Positions 32,780 to 41,472 of a stretch of DNA of 41,472 nucleotides are shown here, in pieces. Under the pieces are notes generated by a model, which was not told the DNA's origin, searched no databases, and worked only from the letters and a program-made list of their open reading frames with translations. Both the position numbers and the translations under genes were made by a program. The stretch's first letter is position 1; the number at the start of each line of letters is the position of its first letter. Origin of the DNA: Aporhodopirellula aestuarii (lineage in GTDB: Bacteria; Planctomycetota; Planctomycetia; Pirellulales; Pirellulaceae); contig NZ_JAMQBK010000097.1 of the NCBI RefSeq assembly GCF_023701485.1, positions 1 through 41,472 on the forward strand, written 5' to 3'.

Positions 32780-35656
32780 ATGGCTCTTAACTACGTTTCG
32801 ATGGCCCTTCTCAGTGTACTGGTCTATGACGCAGTATTCCTGTTGTTGTTGCTCGGCATCGTCCTGCTGCTCGCGGGAACCAAACGGGCCGCTTTCGCGG
32901 TGATGAAACGAAACTTCATCGGCTATTTCAGCAACCCGACGGGCTATGTGTTCTTGTGCATCTTCGTCTTCTTGACGTCGGTGGCTGCGTTTTGGCCGTA
33001 TGAGTTTTTCAACGCCAACCTCGCGACGCTCGACCAACTCAACTATTGGTTCCCGATGATCATGCTGGTATTCATCCCGGCGATCACGATGAGCATTTGG
33101 GCGGAGGAAAAACGGCAGGGCACCGACGAATTGCTGCTGACGCTGCCGGCGAGCGATTTCGACATCGTGATCGGTAAGTACATGGCGGCGGCATCGATTT
33201 TCACCGCCTCGCTGCTCTTTAGCCAACTGAGCACCTTCACGACGCTGGCGATTTTGACCGAAGGGTCGCTCGACATCGGGCTGATCTTCACGACTTACTT
33301 GGGATACTGGTTCGTCGGTTTGGCGATGATCGCGATCGGCATGATCGCGTCGTTTTTGACCGGCAACCTGACCGTCGGCTTTATCCTCGGGGCGCTGTTC
33401 AACGCACCACTCGCGTTCGCATCGCTAGCCGAAGCGGTCAGCCCGAGCAAGAAGTTCGCCGAATGGGTTCAAGGCAGCGGAATCGCTCGCCCGTTCGATG
33501 ACTTCGGCCGCGGTGTGATCAGCTCCTCGTCGGTGATCTACTTCATCCTCGTCGCTTCGGTTGCTCTGTACGTTTGCATGGTCTTAATCGGACGCCGTCA
33601 CTGGACCGGTGGTAAAGACGGCAACCAAATGGCGTGGCACTACGTCGTCCGAGTACTCGCGATGGTCATGTTCACCGTTGGCGGCGTGATGTTGTTCCGC
33701 AACCACGAAATCGGCCGCCGTGACATGACCGAAGGAAAGGTCAGCTCGCTCGCCGACGCAACGAAGAACTTGATCCGCAATTTGGACGACGATCGTCCGA
33801 TCGTGATTGACGCGTTTATCAGCAACGAAGTCCCGGAACTCTACGCCCAAACTCGTTATGAGCTGATCAACCTGCTCAAGGAATTCCGCGCCGAGGCGGC
33901 CAAACGCAACCGGACGATCGAAGTCAATCTGTACGACGGCATCGATCTGTTCAGCGAAGACGCGGCGCTCGCGGCCGAGCGATTCGGGATCGAACCGGTC
34001 ACGCGTACCTTCCGCGAGAAAGGTGCCTATACCCAGAAACAATTGATCCTCGGGGCCGCATTCCGATCCGGTTTGGAGAAGGTCACCGTGCCGATTTTCG
34101 AGTACGGGATCCCGGTTGAGTACGAACTCGTCCGCTCGATCAATACCGTGGCCAGCGGCAATCGCAAACGTCTCGGCATCGTCAAGTCGGACGCGAACCT
34201 GATGGGTGGCGTTTCGATGTCGGGTATGCAGATGCAGCGGATTGAGAAGCACCCGCTGATCGACGAACTTGCGAAACAATACGAAGTCGAAGAGGTGGAT
34301 CTGACCGCTCCGATCTCGCCCGACATGTTCGACGCGTTGCTCGCCGTGCAGCCTTCGTCGCTCGATCCGCAACAATTCGATCGGCTGGTCACCGCGATCC
34401 AAGCCGGCGTGCCGACCGCGATCTTCGAAGATCCACGTCCCGTGGGTGCTTCGTACATCACCGCGACCGGCGATCCCAAACAATCCGCAGGCGGATTCAT
34501 GGGCATGGGCGGTGGCGGGCCACAACCCAAGGGTGACATCCGAACGCTGTGGAGTGTCCTGGAACTGAACGTGCCCGGTTCGGCTGCCGCTCAAGGCATG
34601 TATGCTCCCGACCTCGTTTGGCAACAGCACAACCCATACCCGGCTCTCGAATCGGCAAACGAACTGTGGTTGTTCATCGACGAAGCACTCGCCACGGAAC
34701 CCGGCGAATCACTGAGCGATGCCAACCCGATCACCGCCGGACTCAGCCAAGTGCTCGCGATCTTCGCCGGTGGCGTCGAAGCGAAAGAGGGCGGCAAACT
34801 CAAACACACCCCGCTGCTGCAAACCGGCCCCGTTTCGGGAACGCTCGATGCCAACTCGGTACGGCAAATCCTGAGCGGTTCCGCGACGCTGGCTCAAGAG
34901 ATCCAAGGCATCAACCCGCGGATGCCGATCGCGATGGCGATCGAGGGCCAATCAGCGGCCTCCGAAGAAGGCGATTCGGAAGAAAGCTCCAACGCCAACA
35001 ACGGCATCAAAGTCGTTTATGTCTCTGACACGGACGTGATCCTGCCTGAGTTCTTGATCATCCGGGCTGACCCGAAACAGATGGAATTGCGACTGCAGTT
35101 GCAAAACGTCACATTCGCACTCAACGCGATCGATTGGTTGACCGGCGACACGAGCTTCATCGACGTGCGGAATCACGAGCTGAACTTTGCCAGCTTGAAG
35201 ATGATCGACGCACGGAAAGAGCAGGCCAACAGCCAAGTCCGAAGCCGCAGCCGTGCCTTCCAAACGGAATTCGACCAAACGATCCGAGAGGCTCAAGAAA
35301 AGATCGACACCGAGCTGCAATCGCTACGTGAGGAAGTCGAAAAACTCCAAGAAGAACGCGAAGACGGCGAAGTCCCACAGAGCGTTCTGCAAGAGAAGCT
35401 GACGGCCTTCCAGATCAAACAAGAAAACCAACAGCGGATGCTCGCCGTGCGGCGCGAGCGGATGGAACGTGAACGCGATCAAAAGATCCGTGACGTTCGT
35501 CGGGAAGCCGACCAAGACGTCACGGCGATTCAAAACCAAGTCAAAACCTTGGCCGTCGCGTTGCCTTGTTTCCCACCGTTGATTGTCGGAATCATGGTGT
35601 TCGCCTCACGCCGTTTGCGTGAACGCGAAAACATCAGCAAGAGCCGATTGAAGTAA
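32780..35656 (+). CDS. Fused ABC-2 permease and GldG-like (ABC_transp_aux) protein
   Basis: A 958-residue fusion. Residues 1-270 are an ABC-2 permease (GldF-like) with about six membrane segments, preceded by an unusual extra N-terminal hydrophobic pair (LSVLVYDAVFLLLLLGIVLLLAG). KRNFIGYFSNPTGYVFL and MSIWAEEKRQGTDELLLTLPASD are typical of this permease type. Residues 285-790 are the GldG/ABC_transp_aux part, starting with a membrane helix and NLDDDRPIVIDAFISNEVPELYAQTRYELINLLKEF. Residues 810-930 form a long charged coiled coil, and a last membrane helix (LPCFPPLIVGIMVFA) ends the protein. In Bacteroidetes, GldF and GldG are separate proteins. The substrate exported is unknown. Confidence 0.92.
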   Translation: MALNYVSMALLSVLVYDAVFLLLLLGIVLLLAGTKRAAFAVMKRNFIGYFSNPTGYVFLCIFVFLTSVAAFWPYEFFNANLATLDQLNYWFPMIMLVFIPAITMSIWAEEKRQGTDELLLTLPASDFDIVIGKYMAAASIFTASLLFSQLSTFTTLAILTEGSLDIGLIFTTYLGYWFVGLAMIAIGMIASFLTGNLTVGFILGALFNAPLAFASLAEAVSPSKKFAEWVQGSGIARPFDDFGRGVISSSSVIYFILVASVALYVCMVLIGRRHWTGGKDGNQMAWHYVVRVLAMVMFTVGGVMLFRNHEIGRRDMTEGKVSSLADATKNLIRNLDDDRPIVIDAFISNEVPELYAQTRYELINLLKEFRAEAAKRNRTIEVNLYDGIDLFSEDAALAAERFGIEPVTRTFREKGAYTQKQLILGAAFRSGLEKVTVPIFEYGIPVEYELVRSINTVASGNRKRLGIVKSDANLMGGVSMSGMQMQRIEKHPLIDELAKQYEVEEVDLTAPISPDMFDALLAVQPSSLDPQQFDRLVTAIQAGVPTAIFEDPRPVGASYITATGDPKQSAGGFMGMGGGGPQPKGDIRTLWSVLELNVPGSAAAQGMYAPDLVWQQHNPYPALESANELWLFIDEALATEPGESLSDANPITAGLSQVLAIFAGGVEAKEGGKLKHTPLLQTGPVSGTLDANSVRQILSGSATLAQEIQGINPRMPIAMAIEGQSAASEEGDSEESSNANNGIKVVYVSDTDVILPEFLIIRADPKQMELRLQLQNVTFALNAIDWLTGDTSFIDVRNHELNFASLKMIDARKEQANSQVRSRSRAFQTEFDQTIREAQEKIDTELQSLREEVEKLQEEREDGEVPQSVLQEKLTAFQIKQENQQRMLAVRRERMERERDQKIRDVRREADQDVTAIQNQVKTLAVALPCFPPLIVGIMVFASRRLRERENISKSRLK

Positions 35657-35794
35657 TGGAACCCCAAGCGTCGCCACGGTCACCTCGATCGTGGCGACCG
35701 CTCCTAGCCGGCTGTCGCTCCGCGGAAGGGCGACGGCCAATCGCAATGTTGGCGACCTCCCTCATCTGAACTCCCTCAATAAAGACGATCAAAA

Positions 35795-37813
35795 GTGAAC
35801 GAAGGACAAAAAACCGGACTGTTCTGTGTGATCGGCGTGGTCATGCTATCCGTCGGTCTATTCGTTTCATGGCCCGCTTCGGAGCGTGAAGAAACGTCCT
35901 TCCAGCCCGGCAAGGAGCTATTCGAGAACTTCAAAGATCCGCTAGCCGCGGCCAGTTTGAAGATGGTTTCGTTCGACGAAGTCCAAGGGCAAGTCGAAAC
36001 GTTCGAGGTACGGCGTGACCGCGAAACCGGTGCGTGGACGATCCCGTCCCGCAAAGGCTATCCCGCCGACGCGGTCGAACAGATGAAGAACGCAGCCAAC
36101 GCGTTGGTCGGCTTGCAAATTCTCGACGTCCAAACCCGTAACGCCGAAGACCACGAAGCCCTCGGCGTGATCGAGCCCAAGCTCGAAATCCTTGAAGTTG
36201 GCGATGTCGGCGTTGGTCGTCTCGTGACGTTCCGCGATGAATCACAAAAAGACCTCGCGTCGTTGATCATCGGCAACCCGGTCAAAGGCGAAGAGGGTCG
36301 TCGTTATGTCCGCAAACCAGGCCAGGACCCGGTGTACGTGGTCGAACTCGACGAGTCCGCACTCTCGACCAAATTCCAAGACTGGATCGAAGACGACCTG
36401 TTGCAACTCAGCAGCATTGATATCAAGTCGATGCGGATCGAAGACTATGCCGCCTCGATGTCGACGCGTGGTTTCTCGGTCGACCGAAACTACACCGCCG
36501 TTGTCGCCGCCGATGGCAGCGATTGGAAGCTCGAACAACTGCTCGAATACCCTTCGGACAACCCGCTCGCCGATCCTGTGGAAGTCAAAGTTGATCCGAC
36601 TCAAGTCGTCAACAAAGACAAACTCAACGACATCAAGAACGCCCTCGACGACCTCAAGATTGTCGACGTCGTCCGCAAGCCCGACGGAATGAGTGCCAAC
36701 CTCCGCGCCGACAAAGACCTCGTTTCGGATAACGAAGCGGTGCAGTCTCTCGTCGATCGAGGCTTCCTTCCTGTTCAAGCCGGCCCCGATGCTCCCGTCG
36801 AAGTCCTGTCGGCCAACGGTGAGCTCGACGTGACGCTCAACGACGGTGTCGAGTACGTCCTCCGCTTCGGCAACGTTTCGGGCCTGACGGACGAGGAGGA
36901 TGAAGACGATTCAGATGACTCGAGCTCGTCGACCGCCGTGAACCGCTATCTACTCGTGACCGCACGGGTGGACGAATCGCAGTTCCCCGCACCGGAACTG
37001 AGAGTCGTTCCACAGACGATCGAAGAACTCGCCGCAATGCTCGGCGTGGAAGCGACCAACGAACCAAAAGTCGAAGAGCCTGAAACCCCGGCGACGGAAG
37101 AACCGGCTTCAGAAGAACCCGCCGAGGAAATGAAAACGGAAGAGACCTCCGCCGAAGATTCCCCGTCAGAAGAAAATGCAGCGGAAGAAGGCGAACCGGA
37201 GTCCGGTGAACCTGAAATGACCGAAGAAACGCCAACCGAGGAGACGGAACCCGCCTCCGAAGAAACTTCCGACAACACCGAATCTCCTGAGTCGACAGAG
37301 ACTCCTGCGACCTCCGAAAGCGAAGTCGGCGAAGTCGAAGTGGAAGGCAGCGGCGAGGCGACCGGTACCGGCCAAGGCGCCCAAGCAGACGAAACGGCTG
37401 AGGCTGACGCTGACGCAACAGAAAACGCCGACAGCGAAGGCGCTGAAATGGAATCTGACGAAGAAGAAGTTGTTGAAGAAGAAGAGTCCGACGAGATCGC
37501 CTTTGCCGACCTCAGCGACGAAGAAAAGCAAGAGCGACTCGAAGCCGAGCAAGAGAAGATTCTCAAACAGAACACTCGCATGCTCGACGCGAGGAAGGAT
37601 CGTTTGAACAAAGCGAAGCGCCGTGTCAGTGACCTCAACGCTCGGTTCGCCGATTGGTACTACGTGATTCCCGAAACCACCTATCGCGAACTCCGCATCG
37701 ACCGCGCCGAACTGCTGACCGAAGCCGAATCGGATAACGCCACCCCGGCTCCAAACGCGGGCTTTGGTGCCGGCGGCCCGATGCAGATCCCTGGTCTCAA
37801 CGCTCCTCGCTGA
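35795..37813 (+). CDS. DUF4340 protein with long acidic low-complexity segment
   Basis: A 672-residue protein beginning at GTG 35795. Residues 8-27 form an N-terminal membrane anchor. Residues 60-400 contain DUF4340 repeats (GAWTIPSRKGYPADAVEQMKNA, LRFGNVSGLTDEE). Residues about 425-580 are almost only E, S, T, P, A and D, an acidic disordered stretch that is long for the family. The end (KQERLEAEQEKILKQNTR ... ARFADWYYVIP) is the usual C-terminal part of planctomycete members. It is the third gene of the exporter operon, 138 bp after the permease-GldG gene, so it probably works at the outer face of that exporter. The acidic segment may bind calcium or cationic partners; that is a guess. Confidence 0.88.
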   Translation: MNEGQKTGLFCVIGVVMLSVGLFVSWPASEREETSFQPGKELFENFKDPLAAASLKMVSFDEVQGQVETFEVRRDRETGAWTIPSRKGYPADAVEQMKNAANALVGLQILDVQTRNAEDHEALGVIEPKLEILEVGDVGVGRLVTFRDESQKDLASLIIGNPVKGEEGRRYVRKPGQDPVYVVELDESALSTKFQDWIEDDLLQLSSIDIKSMRIEDYAASMSTRGFSVDRNYTAVVAADGSDWKLEQLLEYPSDNPLADPVEVKVDPTQVVNKDKLNDIKNALDDLKIVDVVRKPDGMSANLRADKDLVSDNEAVQSLVDRGFLPVQAGPDAPVEVLSANGELDVTLNDGVEYVLRFGNVSGLTDEEDEDDSDDSSSSTAVNRYLLVTARVDESQFPAPELRVVPQTIEELAAMLGVEATNEPKVEEPETPATEEPASEEPAEEMKTEETSAEDSPSEENAAEEGEPESGEPEMTEETPTEETEPASEETSDNTESPESTETPATSESEVGEVEVEGSGEATGTGQGAQADETAEADADATENADSEGAEMESDEEEVVEEEESDEIAFADLSDEEKQERLEAEQEKILKQNTRMLDARKDRLNKAKRRVSDLNARFADWYYVIPETTYRELRIDRAELLTEAESDNATPAPNAGFGAGGPMQIPGLNAPR

Positions 37814-37921
37814 GCCCAATCGAGGAGGCCGACTGGATTTTGATCAGCCGGCCTCCACGCCACGGCGGGCGCGGGAGCCTGCCGATTGATTGCTTGGCCC
37901 CCTTTTCCGGACGGACCCCAC

Positions 37922-38986
37922 GTGGCACGCAACGAACAGCTCATCCGCCAGCACAAATTGCTGCAACTGCTCGAAGACTCACGTTTCGGACGGACGATCG
38001 ATGAGCTGAAGTACGACCTCGTGGCGGACCTCGGTTTGACGACGCTGCACGGCCGGACGGTTCGCCGAGACATCGAAGCGTTGCAGGCCGCAGGGTACGA
38101 CATCCAAAACGAGATGGTCGATCGCGGCAAGGTTTATCGGCTCGGTCGCAACCATACCGCGGTCCACGAAATCGCGTTCTCGGCGACGGAGTTGATCGCC
38201 CTCGCGATCGGACGCGAGCTGCTCACGCCGCTGATGGGCACCCAGTACTGGCAAGGGATCGAGACGTTCTGGAACAAAGTCCAAGAGGCGATTCCCGAAG
38301 GCGTCTACGAACACTACCAACGATACCGCAAGGTGCTGTACGTGTCCGGGACACCGGCCAAAACGTACGCCGCCCAGGCCGGGATGCTCAAGACGATCAC
38401 GCGCAGCATTCTGGAACACCGCGTCGTCGAGATCGAATACAAATCGGTCGGGCGGCCATCGACTCGCCGCCAGATCGAACCCTACGCCCTCGCCGTCCAC
38501 CAGAGCAGCATCTACGTCGTCGCGGCGGCACCGGAAGTTACCGACGCATCGGAACGATTGCGGAACTGGAAGTTGGACCGGTTCAAATTGGCTCGCGTCA
38601 CGGACGAGTATTTCAAGCCGGATCCGAAGGTCGATTTGGCAAAATTTCTGAGCAAAAGCATCGGAATTTTTTCAGGCGAAACCTCCACGCAGGTGCAAAT
38701 TCGGCTCGGCCCACGGTCGGCGTCGTACGTCAAGGAAGACCCTTGGCACCCTGATCAAGTCCTCGAACCGGTGACTCCATCGGGTGACAACGCCGCCGGA
38801 TCGGTGGAGGACGCCGACGAAATGGATACCGATTTCATTTTGACCGTCCCGGCTTCGCATCCCCGCGAACTGCTACCCAAGGTGCTGGCCCTCGGTGCTG
38901 ACGCGGAAGTCTTGTCGCCCGCCGAATACCGAGACGCGGTAGCGGCGGTCGTCAGCACACTAGCGAGCCGTTACGGCGAAGGCTAG
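37922..38986 (+). CDS. WYL-domain transcriptional regulator
   Basis: A 354-residue regulator, starting at GTG 37922 (VARNEQLIRQHKLLQLLEDS); a TTG at 37886 would add 12 poor residues. An N-terminal winged helix-turn-helix (about 5-75: HGRTVRRDIEALQAAGY) is followed by the WYL domain (about 140-240), with IEYKSVGRPSTRRQIEPYALAVHQSSIYVVAAAP as the signature region. The W-Y-L triplet itself is replaced by SIYVV, which is common. A WCX-type C-terminal domain follows (VQIRLGPRSASYV and LLPKVLALGADAEVLSPAEYR). Such proteins sense ligands, often nucleotides, and regulate DNA-damage or defence genes. No defence genes lie nearby. Confidence 0.88.
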   Translation: MARNEQLIRQHKLLQLLEDSRFGRTIDELKYDLVADLGLTTLHGRTVRRDIEALQAAGYDIQNEMVDRGKVYRLGRNHTAVHEIAFSATELIALAIGRELLTPLMGTQYWQGIETFWNKVQEAIPEGVYEHYQRYRKVLYVSGTPAKTYAAQAGMLKTITRSILEHRVVEIEYKSVGRPSTRRQIEPYALAVHQSSIYVVAAAPEVTDASERLRNWKLDRFKLARVTDEYFKPDPKVDLAKFLSKSIGIFSGETSTQVQIRLGPRSASYVKEDPWHPDQVLEPVTPSGDNAAGSVEDADEMDTDFILTVPASHPRELLPKVLALGADAEVLSPAEYRDAVAAVVSTLASRYGEG

Positions 38987-39367
38987 TTCTTTGCCAGCGT
39001 TACAGCTCGATGCGTTACCGGATGGCTCGCGCCGTTCCGCTACTTTTGAAATCCCGCTGTAATTAAATCGATGTCTCTCCGAGACCGAGAATTGCGGGCG
39101 TCATCCGCTTCCGGAGCCTTGGAAAGGCTCAGCTACGTGAGACGCGATCACTCCCATACGCCTGCCAGAAAGCGGCGCTGGCTAGCTCGCGAGCTCTCAG
39201 TCGAGGCCCCGCCCGCCCCATCTCCATAGAGTTCGCTGCGGACTCGCACACGCGAACGGGAGGGTGATGAATGCCTCTCACCTTCTCGGGCCGTCCCTTT
39301 GCATTTAGAATCTCAATTCTTATTCAGAAGGTACACATTTAGACAACCTACTTGGTGGAATTGAACA
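38987..39367. other. Intergenic region upstream of gnd with a truncated palindromic element
   Basis: Positions 39012-39080 hold one arm of the dispersed palindromic element in reverse orientation (GGCTCGCGCCGTTCCGCTA, TTTTGAAAT, AATTAAATCGATG), followed by GCTCAGCTACGTGAGA (about 39129-39145) shared with 23690. TTGCAT (39299-39304), 16 bases, TATTCA (39321-39326) is a weak promoter candidate for gnd. Confidence 0.5.
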
Positions 39368-40840
39368 ATGAGCGGTGACTGTGATTTCGGGCTGATTGGT
39401 TTGGCCGTGATGGGAGAAAACCTGGCTCTCAACGTAGAAAGCCGCGGCTACAAGGTCGCCGTTTACAACCGTACGACGAGCAAGGTCGACGAACTGCTCG
39501 CCGGCCGTGCCAAAGGCAAGAACTTTGTCGGCACCCACACCCTCGAAGAATTCGTCGCCGCCGTCGCCCGTCCTCGCAAATTGATGATGCTCGTCAAAGC
39601 CGGCCCGGCGGTCGACGCACTGATCGACTCGCTCATTCCGCTGTGCGACGAAGGTGACATCCTCATCGACGGTGGCAATACCTATTACGTCGATACCGAA
39701 GAACGAACCAAACGCGTCGAAGCCGCCGGACTGTTGTACGTGGGTGCCGGTGTTTCGGGCGGTGAAGAGGGAGCCCTCAAGGGTCCAAGTCTGATGCCCG
39801 GCGGGACCGAAGCCGCTTGGCCCCACATCAAAGACATGTTCCAAGCCATCGCGGCCAAGGTTGGTCCCAACGACGACATCCCTTGTTGCGAATGGGTCGG
39901 CCCTCGCGGTGCAGGCCACTACGTCAAAATGGTTCACAACGGCATTGAGTACGGCGACATGCAGTTGATCTGCGAAGCCTACCAATTGCTGCACGAACTC
40001 GGCGGGTTGTCCAACGAAGAACTCTACGACGTGTTCGCGAAGTGGAACGAAGGCGTTCTGCAAAGCTATCTGATCGAAATCACCCGGGACATCTTTAGCG
40101 CCAAGGACGACCAAGGCGGCGACGGCTATCTCGTCGACAAGATCCTCGACGTCGCCGGTGCGAAGGGTACCGGCAAGTGGATGAGCCAACTCGCCCTCGA
40201 CCTCGGTGTGCCAAGCACGCTGGTCACTACGGCAGTTTTCGCCCGTGGCCTATCGGCACAAAAAGAAGCCCGCACCCGAGCGAGCAAAACGCTCAACGGA
40301 CCTTCGGATTCGCTCAACCCTGAAATGTCGGCACTTGCCAAGAAACTCACTGGCGACAAACAAGCGTTCATCGATGCCGTTCATGACGCATTGTATGCGT
40401 CCAAAATCGTCAGCTACGCCCAAGGCTTTGTGCAACTCCAAGCCGCTTCGGCAGAACACGATTGGAAACTCGACTACGGGCAAGCCGCTTTGTTGTGGCG
40501 GGGCGGATGTATCATCCGTGCTCAGTTCCTCGATCGCATCAAAGAAGCGTTCGGCGAACAGCCCGATCTCGAAAACTTGCTGCTCTATCCGTACTTCGAA
40601 GAAGCCGTCGAAAACGCTCAAGCCGGATGGCGTGCCGTTGTGTCGGCGGCGTCGTTGCTCGGCATCCCGGTTCCCGCCTTCAGTGCGGCGTTGAACTACT
40701 TCGACGGGTACCGCCTCGAACGTTTGCCCGCAAACCTGTTGCAAGCCCAACGAGATTACTTTGGCGCCCACACGTACCAGCGTGTCGACCGCGAGGGTAC
40801 CTTCCACAGCGAGTGGCTCGACTTGCGTAAGCAACCCTAA
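39368..40840 (+). CDS. gnd: 6-phosphogluconate dehydrogenase, decarboxylating
   Basis: The enzyme oxidises 6-phosphogluconate to ribulose 5-phosphate and CO2 with NADP in the pentose phosphate pathway. The 490-residue length and all motifs fit the long homodimeric type: nucleotide-binding start GLIGLAVMGENLALN, NRTTSKVD (NADP preference), ILIDGGNTYY, VGAGVSGGEEGALKGPSLMPGG with S130, and the active site VGPRGAGHYVKMVHNGIEYGDMQL, where K187, N191 and E194 match the catalytic K, N and E. The all-helical C-terminal domain includes KGTGKW and LLWRGGCIIRAQFLDRI. It is monocistronic, with a terminator at 40872. GGTGGA precedes the ATG by about 10 bases. Confidence 0.97.
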   Translation: MSGDCDFGLIGLAVMGENLALNVESRGYKVAVYNRTTSKVDELLAGRAKGKNFVGTHTLEEFVAAVARPRKLMMLVKAGPAVDALIDSLIPLCDEGDILIDGGNTYYVDTEERTKRVEAAGLLYVGAGVSGGEEGALKGPSLMPGGTEAAWPHIKDMFQAIAAKVGPNDDIPCCEWVGPRGAGHYVKMVHNGIEYGDMQLICEAYQLLHELGGLSNEELYDVFAKWNEGVLQSYLIEITRDIFSAKDDQGGDGYLVDKILDVAGAKGTGKWMSQLALDLGVPSTLVTTAVFARGLSAQKEARTRASKTLNGPSDSLNPEMSALAKKLTGDKQAFIDAVHDALYASKIVSYAQGFVQLQAASAEHDWKLDYGQAALLWRGGCIIRAQFLDRIKEAFGEQPDLENLLLYPYFEEAVENAQAGWRAVVSAASLLGIPVPAFSAALNYFDGYRLERLPANLLQAQRDYFGAHTYQRVDREGTFHSEWLDLRKQP

Positions 40841-40871
40841 TTCAACGGTTGCCTTGGCAACCGGGACGAAA

Positions 40872-40916
40872 AAACGCGGTGGATCGTCGCACGGCGATGT
40901 CAAAACCACCGCGTTT
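40872..40916 (+). terminator. Intrinsic terminator of gnd
   Basis: AAACGCGGTGG and CCACCGCGTTT form an 11-bp stem, with CGTCGCACGGCG making a second small stem in the loop. A short T-run follows within the stem's end. It lies 31 bases after the stop. Confidence 0.75.
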
Positions 40917-41066
40917 CGCACCATAAGACCGACTGCGTCAATTTGGCTCAGCTTGGCGTGGCCGAGTGTTTCGTTTTAATGGTGAACTTGCTCGCTGGCG
41001 CGTTAATTGGGCACCCCGCCCCACGTGCCAGCATTTCATCACTCACTCGAAGCCAGAGACCGTCGC

Positions 41067-41231
41067 ATGAAAGGGACTCCCCAACTGTCACAGATCGACC
41101 TGTGGATTTCCGGAGTCGCCCTGCTGTTGTCACTGGTGCTGCTGATCGCCTCCACGCTCGTCTGTTCCCACTGGCGGAGCAGCAAAGCACAAATCGAGAA
41201 ACCTCAAATCACGGCGCACATGGTGCGTTGA
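41067..41231 (+). CDS. Possible small single-pass membrane protein
   Basis: Fifty-four residues with one strong membrane segment (residues 11-31, WISGVALLLSLVLLIASTLV), a polar N-terminus and a basic C-terminal tail. GAGA lies 8-10 bases before the ATG. No family is recognised. The size and single segment are consistent with a real small protein, but the evidence is only the hydrophobic helix and start context. Confidence 0.4.
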   Translation: MKGTPQLSQIDLWISGVALLLSLVLLIASTLVCSHWRSSKAQIEKPQITAHMVR

Positions 41232-41331
41232 AGACGGGACCGCGGGTCGACACGCCGTGAGAGCATTTCGACAGTGATGATGGGCAGGAGCCTCGGACGC
41301 AGGTCCGGGGTGACACATGTCATGCGTTGGG

Positions 41332-41425
41332 GCATCGATTTAATTACTGCCGGGATTTCAAATGTAGCGGAACGGCGCAAGCCGTCCGGTAACGCGGAAC
41401 CGGACGGCTCGCGCCGTTCCGCTAA
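41332..41425 (+). repeat. Dispersed palindromic element, right end incomplete
   Basis: GCATCGATTTAATTACTG, TTTCAAATGTAGCGGAACGG, GCCGTCCGGT-loop-ACCGGACGGC and CGCCGTTCCGCTAAG. The CACTAAAACAATCGA end is missing. Confidence 0.7.
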
Positions 41426-41472
41426 GAACTGTAGGCCGGACCGAGGCGTTGCGAGTTCCGGCATTCACTTGC

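Noticed and set aside
33584..34630. 348-codon minus-strand open frame
   Set aside because: Antisense to the GldG-like part of the fusion gene; composition typical of a shadow frame.
36946..37638. Serine-rich minus-strand open frame
   Set aside because: It is the reverse complement of the acidic GAA/GAG-rich tract of the DUF4340 gene, which reads as Ser codons.
1..41472. Integron integrase, transposase, tRNA, rRNA and CRISPR genes
   Set aside because: I looked for tyrosine recombinase and DDE motifs, tRNA T-arm sequences and regularly spaced repeats with spacers and found none that hold up.

Overview
The window looks like the chromosome of a marine planctomycete of the Pirellulaceae (Rhodopirellula-like). 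This rests on a DUF1592-type cytochrome/DUF1552/ankyrin gene trio, a DUF1080 protein, a GldA/GldFG-like ABC exporter with a DUF4340 protein, small membrane proteins starting with NPY[ED]xP or with an FSIxxLL membrane anchor, and algal-polysaccharide genes (PL6, GH16). The genus is an inference; no rRNA gene is present to settle it.

Region 1 (1-12836) is the most unusual part. It is a run of small plus-strand genes of mostly unknown function, nearly every one followed by an imperfect palindrome of about 90 bp. The best copies begin GGATAAC, carry a complementary arm CACC(C/G)G-A-GCGGCGA with one unpaired A exactly where integron attC sites have an extrahelical base, and end near GTTATCC. Gene stop codons lie inside the left core. 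I read this as an integron gene-cassette array of at least a dozen sites with many eroded cores. No integrase is in the window. Cassette products are membrane proteins, secreted proteins, a lipoprotein, a DUF1569 (DinB-like) protein and a zinc-ribbon gene split by an in-frame TAA. Three non-coding cassettes hold the same 5' fragment of a GxxExxY (PDDEXK_3) gene. A divergent PL6 lyase/GH16 glycanase pair (7353-10814) interrupts the array, and copies of one dispersed palindromic element flank it on both sides.

Region 2 (12837-16460) holds a NYN-LOTUS putative RNase, class II fructose-bisphosphate aldolase with a good terminator, and a repeat-rich stretch including a nested palindromic element. 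Region 3 (16461-23480) is the minus-strand operon DUF1592 protein -> DUF1552 protein -> ankyrin protein, divergent from a stand-alone HHxxxDG acyltransferase. Region 4 (23481-31678) contains a multi-pass membrane protein, a GH57 glucanotransferase/amylase, a Ser/Thr kinase, a degenerate CheA-like protein lacking the phosphoacceptor histidine and the ATP-lid, a DUF1080 lipid-anchored or secreted protein and a small basic protein. Region 5 (31859-41472) contains the ABC ATPase, fused permease/GldG protein and DUF4340 operon, a WYL-type regulator, 6-phosphogluconate dehydrogenase with a terminator, a small membrane protein and another palindromic element.

All calls come from reading the sequence; no database or folding program was run.
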